Part shown: piece by piece, positions 44,883-54,072 of the stretch | How positions within the stretch are numbered: the stretch's first letter is position 1 | How the letters are laid out: each line of letters starts with the position of its first letter | Assembly (NCBI RefSeq): GCF_041153465.1 | Contig: NZ_CP154858.1 | Span: 3,162,001-3,226,000, forward strand | DNA length: 64,000 nucleotides | DNA from: Thermohahella caldifontis | GTDB lineage: Bacteria; Pseudomonadota; Gammaproteobacteria; Pseudomonadales; Oleiphilaceae | Reading direction: 5' to 3' | Notes under the pieces: generated by a model | Database searches by the model: none | The model's input: the letters and a program-made list of their open reading frames with translations, nothing else | Told to the model about the DNA's origin: nothing | Position numbers and translations under genes: made by a program

Positions 44883-45642
44883 TCCCCGAATCGGGCGCAT
44901 GCGGGCGCTGCGGCCAGTCCGGTGCCGGATCGCACTCGAACAGGTGCACCATGATGGCGGTTTCGCGGCGCTGAATTTCATCGAGCAGCACGGGGACGTT
45001 CTGCAAGGTCGAGAAAGCCTCGAATCCGCGCTGCAGAAACTGATGCAGCTCGCCCAGGCCCTTGCTTTCCGCCAGCCCGCGTGTGGCACTCAGGGTCCAG
45101 CGCAGGACGTGTGAGTGGACATAGCGTTCCAGGGCCACCCCGGCATCATGGATGAGTCTGAGCTGCTGTTCCCGCAAGGGCCGGTTGTCACAGGCGCGAT
45201 AGGCCTGTGCCCAGGTCAGCGCGTCCAGGGCGTCGATGCCGGTTTCGGCGGTCAGCCGGGACAGCAGATCCAGGTCCAGCTTTTGCGTGAGGTGGTTCAG
45301 TTCCACCAGGTCGGCCACCAGATCCAGTACGGCGTCGGGTAACAGTTTGACCATCTTGGGAAACACCCGTTCCAGATCCGCATCCCGCTGGCTGAAATCC
45401 TTCGGTGCATAGAGTTCGTCAATCAGAAAGTGCAGGGCGGTGTGATAGGCCGGATCCGAATAGAGATCCCGGTGGGTCGTTTTCAGGCGTTCAATCTGCC
45501 ATGCGCTCAGTGCGGGCAGATCCGGATAGCAGGGATGGCTGATCTTGTCCTGGCGGAAGTGATGGTAGGCCACCAGCACCCGTTGCAGCCGGTGAGCCGC
45601 TTCCGTTCGGGGAGATACATCCAGCAGTTTTTCCAGTGACAT
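44842..45642 (-). CDS. FFLEELY-motif-like uncharacterised protein
   Basis: The 266-aa product is predicted mostly alpha-helical and soluble. Residues 72-78 (FLIDELY, followed by APKDFSQRD) resemble the motif that names the FFLEELY proteins. Function unknown. It starts 60 bp after the stop of the alpha/beta hydrolase on the same strand, with AAGGAGA before the ATG, so the two are probably co-transcribed. Its 3' end overlaps the PHA-system gene by 41 bp. Confidence 0.75.
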   Translation of the reverse strand: MSLEKLLDVSPRTEAAHRLQRVLVAYHHFRQDKISHPCYPDLPALSAWQIERLKTTHRDLYSDPAYHTALHFLIDELYAPKDFSQRDADLERVFPKMVKLLPDAVLDLVADLVELNHLTQKLDLDLLSRLTAETGIDALDALTWAQAYRACDNRPLREQQLRLIHDAGVALERYVHSHVLRWTLSATRGLAESKGLGELHQFLQRGFEAFSTLQNVPVLLDEIQRRETAIMVHLFECDPAPDWPQRPHAPDSGIRLQAPELHPDAG

Positions 45643-45702
45643 GCGCCCGTCTCCTTGTTGGCCGGGCGCATGATAGCAGATCTGATCGTCCGGGAAAGCG
45701 GA

Positions 45703-46626
45703 TCAGGCCACATCTGCCACCGGAACCTGGTCCAGCGGCGGCACCCATTCCAGTGAGTCCAGGGTAATGAAGTGGCTTTGCGCCTGTGTTTCCACGATGC
45801 GCCAGGTGTTCGGGGACTGTTCCGCACTGGCCAGCATGGCGCCGCGATCCAGAATCCGGTCCACCTTGGGAATCAGGAAGGTACCGTGCTCGATGGGCGT
45901 GTACAGTTCCGGGCCGTGTTGCTCCATCCAGTCCAGAATGTTCTCGATGTTCCGGACAATGGTCAGGTGATCCCGGGTCGCGGTGAACAGCTTGTCCAGC
46001 AGGACGCGCTTGCGCGGGTTCATCTTGCCGAAGAAGGTCTGGCCATAGACGTTGGAGGGGGAACTGTTGACCAGGCGCACCACCCAGGGCCACATGCCGT
46101 GGCTGACGGGCTCCAGCAGGGCGGTGACCAGCGGATGCAGCTTGCCCTGAGGCAATACGGGGGCTTCCAGCACCACATCCACATTGCGGAACAGCTCCGG
46201 CCGCTGCCGGATGGCGTCCAGGATGACGGCGCCACCCCGGGAATGACCATGCACGCGAATCCGGCGTGTGGTGGGCAGATGTTCGAGTGCCTGCGTGAGG
46301 ATGGCGGCATCGTATTCGATGGTCGCCACGGCGTACTTGATTTCCCGCTCCCAGGGTGCCGGTTCGGGTACCGGGCCACTGACCGGAATGTGGTAGTTGG
46401 AGCAGGTGAGCAGAATCAGTTCCGTATCCGGGGCCTGATAGGTCTGTGTAAAGTAGCAGTGGTTCTCGAGAAATCCGTGAACGCCAATGACGGTGTGTTC
46501 CGCCTCGGCACTGTGGTTGCGGACGGACACCGCGCCCTGGCCGACGGTATATACCCGGCCGGAGAACATTTCGCGGTAGGTTTGCGGTATGGGCCGCAAC
46601 AGCTTGCGAGCGTGTGCCGCTTTCAT
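45703..46626 (-). CDS. Alpha/beta hydrolase family protein
   Basis: The 307-aa product starts at an ATG after GGAGGAT. It has the oxyanion strand VIGVHGFLENH and the nucleophile elbow GHSRGG, with the catalytic Ser at about 129. Later candidates for the Asp and His are not certain. It lies between WS/DGAT (divergent) and the FFLEELY-like gene, so it may be a lipase or esterase acting on storage lipid; that role is inference. Confidence 0.82.
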   Translation of the reverse strand: MKAAHARKLLRPIPQTYREMFSGRVYTVGQGAVSVRNHSAEAEHTVIGVHGFLENHCYFTQTYQAPDTELILLTCSNYHIPVSGPVPEPAPWEREIKYAVATIEYDAAILTQALEHLPTTRRIRVHGHSRGGAVILDAIRQRPELFRNVDVVLEAPVLPQGKLHPLVTALLEPVSHGMWPWVVRLVNSSPSNVYGQTFFGKMNPRKRVLLDKLFTATRDHLTIVRNIENILDWMEQHGPELYTPIEHGTFLIPKVDRILDRGAMLASAEQSPNTWRIVETQAQSHFITLDSLEWVPPLDQVPVADVA

Positions 46627-46889
46627 CTGAGATCCTCCACAGTCTGGCCGAAGCCATTTATTCTTGTACTGTTCTCTAACTTGTAACGCATTTTTGACGG
46701 GGGCGCCATCTTTGATCGTGTCATTTTGTGGATTGCGTCGTGAATTGCGACCAAAGTCCAAAGGCGCTCGCCGGCCCGCACAGGGCCTCACATTTACCAG
46801 TATAAGATGAAACTGGTACGCGTGTGTTAATTTTTGTAAGAGGGAGAACTGGTGCATAATGGGGTGACGGCAATGGTGCAGGACAAGGC

Positions 46890-48329
46890 ATGACGGAACA
46901 GGCGTGGGAACCGGTCAACGGGGCGGATGCGGTCTGGCTGCGGCTGGAACGTGCGGACAACCCCATGGTCATCACGGCAATGGCGGTGACGGATCCCATG
47001 CGCCCCGCCGATTTGCGCCGCCTGATACGGGAACGGTTTCTCACCGTCGAACGGTTTGGCTGGACGCCTGTCAACCACTCCGGCATCTGGCTCTGGGAGC
47101 CGGATGCGGAATTTGACCTGGATTTTCACGTGCGCCACGTGGCGTTGCCCGGCGCTGCCGACGATGCGGCGCTGGCCACGCTGGTCGGTGATCTCATGAG
47201 TCAGCCGCTGGCGGAAAATCATCCGCTCTGGCAGTTTGTGCTGATCGACGGCTACGGTGACCGGTCCGTGATTGTCATGCGCGTGCACCACTGTTACGCC
47301 GATGGCCTGTCACTGGCGGCCCTTTTCGGCGCCATGTCCGATGATGCGCCCAACGTGCGGCCGCTCGCGCCACGCCGCGCAGCGGAAACGCGACCCGACC
47401 CCGGGCTGGCGGTTCGCTACCACGGCATCCGCGACACACTGCGCCGGGCGCTGGAGCGCATCACGTCCATCAGTGGTGAGTGGAGCGAGAAGGCCGCACG
47501 GCTGATGGCGCTGGCAGACAACGGACAATCACCGGGGCAGGTGGCGGCAGCCGTTCTGGCAGAGGTTGCCCAACTGCTGGCCCTGCCGCCCGAATCGCCC
47601 TCACCGTTGACCGGACAGCGTCTCAGTCCGCTCAAGCGGGTGGCCTGGTCAGATACGATTCCCCTGACTGAACTGAAACGCACGGCCCGTGCGCTGGGCG
47701 GTACGGTCAATGATGTGCTGCTGGGCGGGGTATCCGCCGGGCTGGCGGACTGGATCGGCAGCCGGGGTGATGAGGCGCCTTCGCGCCTGACGGCGGCCAT
47801 GCCGGTCAACCTGCGGCCGCTGGAAACGGCCGAAGCACGGGCCAGTCTGCTGGAAATGGGCAATCATTTCGGGCTGGCGCTGGTGCCGCTGGCTCTGAAT
47901 GCTGCCAACCCTCTGGAGCGGCTGTACCGGGTGCGGTACGAGGCGGAGCGGTTGAAACGGTCCTGGCAGCCGGCACTCGCGCACATCATGATGAGCATCA
48001 TCGGCCTGATGCCGGGGCTGCGGGATGCGGCACTGGATCTGATCGGTCAGCGGGCATCGCTGGTGTTGTCCAATGTGCCGGGTGCGCCTCGCCCCCGCTA
48101 TCTCATGGGCCGAAAGGTGCATGACGTCATGTTCTGGGTGCCTCAGGTGGGCCGGATCTGCACGGGGATTTCTCTCATCAGCTACTGTGGAGGGCTGCGC
48201 CTGGGGGTGGTGACCGACCGCAATCACGTGCCGGAACCGGCCCTGCTGCTGGGTCACATGTCGCAGGCCCTGTCCCGATACGGCGTCCTTGCCAGTGACG
48301 GCTGGCAGCCTGCGCGGGTCTCACGCTGA
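46890..48329 (+). CDS. Wax ester synthase/acyl-CoA:diacylglycerol acyltransferase (WS/DGAT)
   Basis: Forms wax esters or triacylglycerol from acyl-CoA, making neutral lipid inclusions. The 479-aa product has the catalytic HHxxxDG motif at residues 133-139 (HHCYADG). The second-domain segments GTVNDVLLGGVSAGL, MPVNLRP and SLVLSNVPGAPRP follow (ND and PLW motifs; PLW at residues 112-114). Typical of Marinobacter, Alcanivorax and Acinetobacter. Confidence 0.93.
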   Translation: MTEQAWEPVNGADAVWLRLERADNPMVITAMAVTDPMRPADLRRLIRERFLTVERFGWTPVNHSGIWLWEPDAEFDLDFHVRHVALPGAADDAALATLVGDLMSQPLAENHPLWQFVLIDGYGDRSVIVMRVHHCYADGLSLAALFGAMSDDAPNVRPLAPRRAAETRPDPGLAVRYHGIRDTLRRALERITSISGEWSEKAARLMALADNGQSPGQVAAAVLAEVAQLLALPPESPSPLTGQRLSPLKRVAWSDTIPLTELKRTARALGGTVNDVLLGGVSAGLADWIGSRGDEAPSRLTAAMPVNLRPLETAEARASLLEMGNHFGLALVPLALNAANPLERLYRVRYEAERLKRSWQPALAHIMMSIIGLMPGLRDAALDLIGQRASLVLSNVPGAPRPRYLMGRKVHDVMFWVPQVGRICTGISLISYCGGLRLGVVTDRNHVPEPALLLGHMSQALSRYGVLASDGWQPARVSR

Positions 48330-48357
48330 CCTCCGAGTGCCGAATTGCCAAACCCGT

Positions 48358-48370
48358 CAAGGTAACCTTG
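48358..48370. promoter_or_regulatory. Palindrome upstream of the lipoprotein gene
   Basis: CAAGGTAACCTTG, a 6-bp perfect inverted repeat with a single central base, lies 61 bp before the lipoprotein start. It could be an operator half or chance. Confidence 0.3.
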
Positions 48371-48430
48371 GGTTCCAGACTCTAGTATTGCAGTCTGTAA
48401 TCCCTGTTTACGGAATGTGACGGACAGATC

Positions 48431-49717
48431 ATGCGTAGCAAAGTGTGGAATACCGCCTCGCGGTGGGTCATGGTGGGCCTGATGGCGAGTCTTGCCGCCT
48501 GCACCGAGACACCAGAGTTCAAGGATCGGGAGTTTGTACCCCTCAGTTTTGATCTGGAAGGTTACTTCAATGCCTCCGAAGCCGACTTTTCCAGGGCGGA
48601 AGGTCAGTGGGGGCAGCTGATTGTTTCGGTCACGGGAAAGGCCAGCCTGCTCAATCTGCTTCGGGATGATACCGATGCAGACGGGAACGTCACCTACGAA
48701 GCCACGACTGCCGGCATGGAAATCCGTGGCGAGACCGGACAGGGCGATTTCAAGGATCGCCGCAACAGCTATGCCAAGGGGATGTACGATACCACTGCCA
48801 GCGTGGTGTCCTGGCTGGATCTGAACAAGATACGCTGGAAACTCTTTGCCAGGCAGCTGACTCCCGATGCCGCCACTGAAGGCACCGGTGACGGCACGGA
48901 GGCGGTCAGAAAGATGATGGCCGGTGAGTATCATTGCCTGACCTGGAGCCGGGAAGATGCCAGCCAGGAGGGTGTGGACATGTACCTGAGCCAGTTCTTT
49001 CTTGACGGAACCCGTGTCGACCAGTTCATTTCGGGATCCCCGGCGGGGCGGTCATCAGGTGCCGCAGCCTACCAGTATGAAGTGACGGCCGAGGGCAGGC
49101 TGACGCTGACCAATGATATGCTGAAGCAGGCGCAGCAAGCGGCCGAGGCGAAACTGGCGGCCATGGACGAGTGCAAGCCCGAGGGCGGCGGAACAGGGCT
49201 GAACGAGCGTTGTTCTGCCCGGGCGGGGTTGTTCGGTTTTGTCGGTCTGAATGGTGATCTGATCTCCACCAGCAAGGTGGTGGACAAGCGCATCAAGCCT
49301 GTGCTGGCAGAAGGCGAAACCCTTCAGCCTCAGGATGAATGGGGAACAGGCGGCCGGTTTGAAATCTGTCTGAAGAAGGGTCGCGAGCATACGCAGGCGG
49401 AACTGGCTGGCGAATACTGGGTTCACCTGGTGGAGAAAGTCGGCGGCAGCTGGCGCGGTGCGCGCGGCGTGCTGACGCTGGATGCCGAGGGTGAAGGCAC
49501 GCTGACCACCCTGGATGTGAGTGCCGGTTCCAGCCCGCGAATGCTTGCGGTATCCGTGCATGTCGAGAGCGATGGTCAGCTGACGGTCAATGGCAAGAGC
49601 GGTGCCCTGTCTCCCAATGGTGATCTGTGGATGTTTGATGCGTCGGATGAGCTGACCGAGCCGGTCACACTGGGCATGGCCTGGGTCATGCGCAAGCGCC
49701 CCTTGCCTCAGGAGTAA
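48431..49717 (+). CDS. Putative outer membrane lipoprotein, unknown function
   Basis: The 428-aa product has a lipoprotein signal with lipobox LAAC at C24 and Thr at +2, which predicts outer membrane sorting. The body is acidic and hydrophilic with many short beta-like stretches; single cysteines occur at CLTW, ECKP and RCSA. No family is recognised. It has its own upstream region and lies between WS/DGAT and malic enzyme. Confidence 0.75.
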   Translation: MRSKVWNTASRWVMVGLMASLAACTETPEFKDREFVPLSFDLEGYFNASEADFSRAEGQWGQLIVSVTGKASLLNLLRDDTDADGNVTYEATTAGMEIRGETGQGDFKDRRNSYAKGMYDTTASVVSWLDLNKIRWKLFARQLTPDAATEGTGDGTEAVRKMMAGEYHCLTWSREDASQEGVDMYLSQFFLDGTRVDQFISGSPAGRSSGAAAYQYEVTAEGRLTLTNDMLKQAQQAAEAKLAAMDECKPEGGGTGLNERCSARAGLFGFVGLNGDLISTSKVVDKRIKPVLAEGETLQPQDEWGTGGRFEICLKKGREHTQAELAGEYWVHLVEKVGGSWRGARGVLTLDAEGEGTLTTLDVSAGSSPRMLAVSVHVESDGQLTVNGKSGALSPNGDLWMFDASDELTEPVTLGMAWVMRKRPLPQE

Positions 49718-49829
49718 ACTTTCGGTAAACCGCTATGCGGATTCGCCCATCCGCGCATTGCGGTTGACTGCCGTCAGGCGCACACTTGAACCCCACGGAC
49801 AACACTGACATGTTGCGATGGGGTAGGGG

Positions 49830-51449
49830 ATGAAAGACACCGAACAGATTACCGGCATGGCGCGGCTTCAAAATCCGCGCCTGAACAAGTCCACGGCCTT
49901 CACGGAAGAAGAGCGGGAACGCTACAAGCTGGCAGGCCTGCTGCCGACCGTGGTCTGTGACCAGAATACTCAGCTTCGGCGGGTTCGCGAGAATCTGTCA
50001 CGCAAGACCAGCGATATCGAGCGCTACATCTTCCTCATGGCCCTGCACGGCCGCAATGAACGGCTGTTCTATCGCCTGGTGCAGGAGAATATCCGCGAGA
50101 TGCTGCCGCTCATCTATACGCCGACGGTGGGCGAAGCCTGTCTCAACTACGCACATATCTATCGCCAGCAGGCGGGCATGACCATTTCGCTGAAGCACCG
50201 GGGCCGGATCCGTGACGTGCTGCACAACTGGCCGGATGACGATGTGCGCATGATCGTGGTCACGGATGGCGAGCGCATTCTGGGGCTGGGTGATCTGGGT
50301 GCAAACGGCATGGGTATTCCGGTGGGCAAGCTCATGCTGTACACCGCCTGTGCCGGCATTCCGCCCGAACAGTGCATGCCGGTCATGCTGGATGTGGGCA
50401 CCAACAACACCGATCTTCTGGAAGATCCGCTCTATCTCGGGTTGCGTCAGCCCCGGATCAAGGGTGACGACTATCTTGCCCTGGTGGACGAATTTGTCGA
50501 AGCGGTGCAGGAGGTGTTTCCCCGGGCCCTCATCCAGTTTGAGGACTTCCTGACCCCGAATGCCTACGCGCTGCTTCAGCGATACCGTGACCGGGTGCTG
50601 TGTTTCAATGATGATGTGCAGGGTACGGCCGCCATGGCGCTGGCCGGCATCTATGCCGCCGGCGGGATTCACAAGAAGCCGTTCCGGGAGCAGCGGATCC
50701 TGTTTCTGGGGGCCGGCTCGGCAGCGACGGGCATTGGCGACCTCATTCGTCAGGCGCTGGTGAAGGAGGGGCTCACTGATGAAGAAGCCCGGCAGCGTCT
50801 GTGGTTTGTGGATGAGCATGGTCTGATCTGCGCCGAGCGTGATGATCTCATGCCTCACAACCTGCCCTATGCTCATGAGGCCCCCTTCCTGTCCTTTCTG
50901 GGCGCGCTGAACCATATCCGCCCGGATGTGCTGATCGGGGCAACCGGTGTGGGGGGAACCTTCACGCGCAAGGTGGTCAAGGCCATGTGCCGGTTCAACG
51001 AAAGACCGGTCATCATGGCGCTTTCGAACCCCACATCCCGGTCAGAATGCACGGCAGAGCAGGCCTACGAGTGGAGTGACGGCAAGGCCATATTTGCCAG
51101 CGGCAGCCCCTTCGAGCCGGTGACGATAGATGGTCGCCGCTTTGTGCCGGGGCAGGGCAACAACGTCTATATCTTCCCGGGACTCGGCCTGGGGGCGCTG
51201 GCTGCCTCGGCACGCCTCATTCCGGACGAACTCTTTCTCGTGGCGGCTGAAACCCTGGCGAAACAGGTCACCAACACCGAACTGGTGAGTGGTACGATTT
51301 ACCCCTCTCTGGAGCGGATTCAGGACATCTCGCTGGAGATTGCCACGGCGGTGGCCGAACGGGCCTTCGCGCTGGGCCTGAACCGGGTGGAACGGCCGGA
51401 TGACCTTCGTGCCTCACTGGTGGCCGGCCGGTACAACCCGGTGTACTGA
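49830..51449 (+). CDS. maeA: NAD-dependent malic enzyme
   Basis: Oxidative decarboxylation of malate to pyruvate. The 539-aa product (MaeA size) has IYTPTVGEACLNY with the catalytic Tyr. It also has GERILGLGDLGANGMGIPVGKL, the metal/Lys region QFEDF, FNDDVQGTAAM and the dinucleotide fold ILFLGAGSAATGIGDLI. NAD rather than NADP preference is inferred from length and lack of a PTA domain. The stop overlaps the eamA start (TGATG). Confidence 0.93.
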   Translation: MKDTEQITGMARLQNPRLNKSTAFTEEERERYKLAGLLPTVVCDQNTQLRRVRENLSRKTSDIERYIFLMALHGRNERLFYRLVQENIREMLPLIYTPTVGEACLNYAHIYRQQAGMTISLKHRGRIRDVLHNWPDDDVRMIVVTDGERILGLGDLGANGMGIPVGKLMLYTACAGIPPEQCMPVMLDVGTNNTDLLEDPLYLGLRQPRIKGDDYLALVDEFVEAVQEVFPRALIQFEDFLTPNAYALLQRYRDRVLCFNDDVQGTAAMALAGIYAAGGIHKKPFREQRILFLGAGSAATGIGDLIRQALVKEGLTDEEARQRLWFVDEHGLICAERDDLMPHNLPYAHEAPFLSFLGALNHIRPDVLIGATGVGGTFTRKVVKAMCRFNERPVIMALSNPTSRSECTAEQAYEWSDGKAIFASGSPFEPVTIDGRRFVPGQGNNVYIFPGLGLGALAASARLIPDELFLVAAETLAKQVTNTELVSGTIYPSLERIQDISLEIATAVAERAFALGLNRVERPDDLRASLVAGRYNPVY

Positions 51450-52323
51450 TGGTGATGGCGGACAGGGAACGTCGGGCCTGGCTGCTCGGCCTCAGCGCGG
51501 TACTGCTCTGGTCGACGGTGGCGACGGCCTTCAAGCTGGCGCTGGCGCAGATGTCGCCCCCCGAACTGGTGTTCTGGGCCAGTCTGGTTTCCGCGCTCGT
51601 GCTGGGCGGCGTGCTGGGCTGGCAGGGCCAACTGGTCGCGGCCCTCAGGGGGTTGAACCGGCACGGCTGGCGCGCACTGCTCATGGGGAGCCTGAACCCG
51701 GCTGCCTACTACCTGATCCTGTTTGAAGCCTATGATCGCCTGCCCGCCCAGATTGCCCAGCCGGTCAATTATACCTGGGCGCTGGTACTGGCCGTTCTGG
51801 CCGTTCCCCTGCTCGGACAACCGCTGACACGGAGAATGATTGCCGCCCTGATGCTGGGGTACCTGGGGGTGGCGGTGCTGGCAATGGGGGGCGGGCGCTG
51901 GGACCGGTTGACCTGACGGGGCTGGGGCTGGCGCTGCTGAGTACGGTGCTCTGGGCCGGTTACTGGATTGCCTGTGTACGCGATCCGCGGCCACCGGTGG
52001 AAGGCCTGTTCCAGAACTTTCTGATGGCCATTCCGCTGCTGGCCGTCTGGGTGCGACCTCAATGGCCCGATCTGCCGGCGCTGGCCGGCGCACTCTATGT
52101 GGGATGCTTCGAGATGGGCCTGACCTTTGTGCTCTGGGTGTCCGCATTGCGGCTGACGCGCCACGCGGCCCGGATCAGTCGGCTTATCTTTCTTTCGCCT
52201 CCGCTGTCACTCATGCTGATTGCGGCCGTGCTTGGCGAGCCCATTCAATGGCAGACCTGGGCGGGTCTGGCACTTATCCTGGGGGGCGTCTGGGTCGGGC
52301 GCCAGCAGGTCGCCGAAACCTGA
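51449..52323 (+). pseudogene. EamA/DMT family transporter, reading frame broken at 51886-51892
   Basis: Joined across a -1 shift this is a 291-aa protein with ten membrane segments in two EamA repeats (LLGLSAVLLWSTVATAFKLAL ... and LALLSTVLWAGYWIACVRDP ...). The first frame stops at 51916 after AVLAMGGGRWDRLT. The second half continues in the -1 frame (GGRALGPVDLTGLGLALLS). One additional G in the G6 run at 51886-51891 would restore the frame. The substrate is probably a small metabolite or amino acid. It is translationally coupled to maeA. Confidence 0.88.
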
Positions 52324-52325
52324 GT

Positions 52326-52964
52326 TCAGCCCAGGCTGGCCAGCGGCGTGTCGCCGAGCAGGCTCAGCGTGCGTTGCCAGAGGGCTGTGGCCAGCCCCCA
52401 CATGATGGCCGCGACCAGCGCATCGAGGATGCGCCAGGCGGCCGGGCGGGAGAACAGCGGCGCGAGGCGTCCCGCACCGTAGGCCAGCGAGAAGAACCAG
52501 ATAAAGGATGCGGTGATGGCGCCTGCAGCAAAGACCAGGCGGCCGGATGGTGGGTATTGTCCGCCGATGCTGCCGATGAGGAGCACGGTATCCAGGTACA
52601 CATGGGGATTGAGCAGGGAAATGGCCAGCGCCGTGACCACCGTCTGCCGCCGTGAAAGCGGTTCGCCGCCTGCCGTTGCCATGGCACCGGGGCGCATGGC
52701 CTGGAAGGCGCTGCGCAGCCCATAGAGCGTGAGGAAAAGGGCGCCGCCTCCCGAGGCCAGAGCCAGCCACTCGGGGTGCGCGTTAATGAGCACGCCAAGG
52801 CCGGCCACGCCGGCGCAGATCAGCATGGCATCAATCAGGGCACAGGTCAGCGCAATGGTGCCCACATGCTGACGGCGCAAACCCTGTGACAGCACCCAGG
52901 CATTCTGTGCACCGATGGCGACAATGAGTGATCCGCTGATCAGAAAACCTTCCAGCCAGGGCAT
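52326..52964 (-). CDS. argO: LysE/ArgO family amino acid exporter
   Basis: The 212-aa inner membrane protein has six hydrophobic segments and the LysE-family N-terminus GFLISGSLIVAIGAQNAWVLSQGLRR and the LLNPHVYLDTVLLIG segment. ArgO exports arginine. It is divergent from an ArgP-type regulator, the same arrangement as in LysE/LysG systems, and ends 2 bp from the convergent eamA gene. Confidence 0.92.
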   Translation of the reverse strand: MPWLEGFLISGSLIVAIGAQNAWVLSQGLRRQHVGTIALTCALIDAMLICAGVAGLGVLINAHPEWLALASGGGALFLTLYGLRSAFQAMRPGAMATAGGEPLSRRQTVVTALAISLLNPHVYLDTVLLIGSIGGQYPPSGRLVFAAGAITASFIWFFSLAYGAGRLAPLFSRPAAWRILDALVAAIMWGLATALWQRTLSLLGDTPLASLG

Positions 52965-53056
52965 GATTCAATCCTCCCGTTAAACGATGCAGGCAGGTTA
53001 ACCGGTGATGGAGTATAATCAAAATTAAATAAAATCAGATGGTATTAGGAAGTCTT

Positions 53057-53953
53057 ATGAAGGTGGATCTCCGTCAGCTCGAAGCCTTGTCGGCAGTGGT
53101 GGATGCCCGGGGCTTCGAGCGGGCTGCACAGAAACTGGGCATCACTCAGTCAGCCGTATCTCAGCGCATCCGGGCGCTTGAAACCCGGCTCGGCAAGGTT
53201 CTGCTGCGCCGCACGTCGCCGCCGGAACCCACGGAAGCGGGGCGGGCCGCTCTGCGTTACTTCCGGCAGATGGACGTTCTGCAGGCGCAACTGGCTGCTC
53301 ATTTCGATCTGGCGGGGCAGGACGTGCGCAGTCTGCCGATCGGCGTCAATGCGGACAGTCTGGCCACCTGGCTGTTCGATGCGCTGGATCCCGTGCTGCG
53401 GGACAGCCGCTACAGGCTGGATTTTCGCGTGGCGGATCAGGATGTTACCCATGAACTGCTGCGTAACGGGGACGTCATTGGTTGTATCAAGGCATCGCCG
53501 GAGCCGGTGTCCGGCTGCAATGCCTTTCCGCTGGGAGTGATGGTGTACCGGGCACTGGCATCCGCAGGATTTCATCACCGCTGGTTCTGTGGCGGTGTGA
53601 CCGAAGCGGCCCTGCAGGCCGCTCCTTGTGTGGAGTTTTCTGCGCAGGATGCCTTGCAGAACACCTGGCTGAAACAGTATCTGAACATGGAGCCTCTCCG
53701 GGTGGCGCACAGGGTGCCTGCCGTGGACAGCTTTCTGGAATGCATCCGCCGCGGTTACGCCTGGGGTTGTGCGCCGGATGTGCAAACCCGTACGTTGCTG
53801 GCCAGGGGAGATCTGGTGGAGCTGATTCCGGATACGCCCGTGAGGGTGCCCCTGTACTGGCATATCTGGGATCTGCGGACTCCGCTGAATCAGAAACTGA
53901 CGGATGCGTTGCTGGGTTACGCACCCCGGTTACTGCAGGAGGCGTCCGTTTGA
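53057..53953 (+). CDS. argP: LysR family regulator ArgP (IciA)
   Basis: The 298-aa LysR protein (E. coli ArgP 297) starts MKVDLRQLEALSAVVDARGFERAAQKLGITQSAVSQRIRALE, the winged-helix domain. The effector domain includes GVNADSLATWL, typical of ArgP. It activates argO in response to arginine and is opposed by lysine. The AT-rich 92-bp space to argO, with TATAAT at 53014-53019, is the likely control region. Confidence 0.93.
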   Translation: MKVDLRQLEALSAVVDARGFERAAQKLGITQSAVSQRIRALETRLGKVLLRRTSPPEPTEAGRAALRYFRQMDVLQAQLAAHFDLAGQDVRSLPIGVNADSLATWLFDALDPVLRDSRYRLDFRVADQDVTHELLRNGDVIGCIKASPEPVSGCNAFPLGVMVYRALASAGFHHRWFCGGVTEAALQAAPCVEFSAQDALQNTWLKQYLNMEPLRVAHRVPAVDSFLECIRRGYAWGCAPDVQTRTLLARGDLVELIPDTPVRVPLYWHIWDLRTPLNQKLTDALLGYAPRLLQEASV

Positions 53954-54072
53954 AAGGCGGGCGGTCGGAAAGCCGCTGGGCTATACTCTGGCTCATGCTG
54001 GTCGATGCTCTGGCGGCAGGTGGAAACGGACAGATGTGGCAGTATGAGGCCCGCAAGGGTGCGGCAAAAGTG

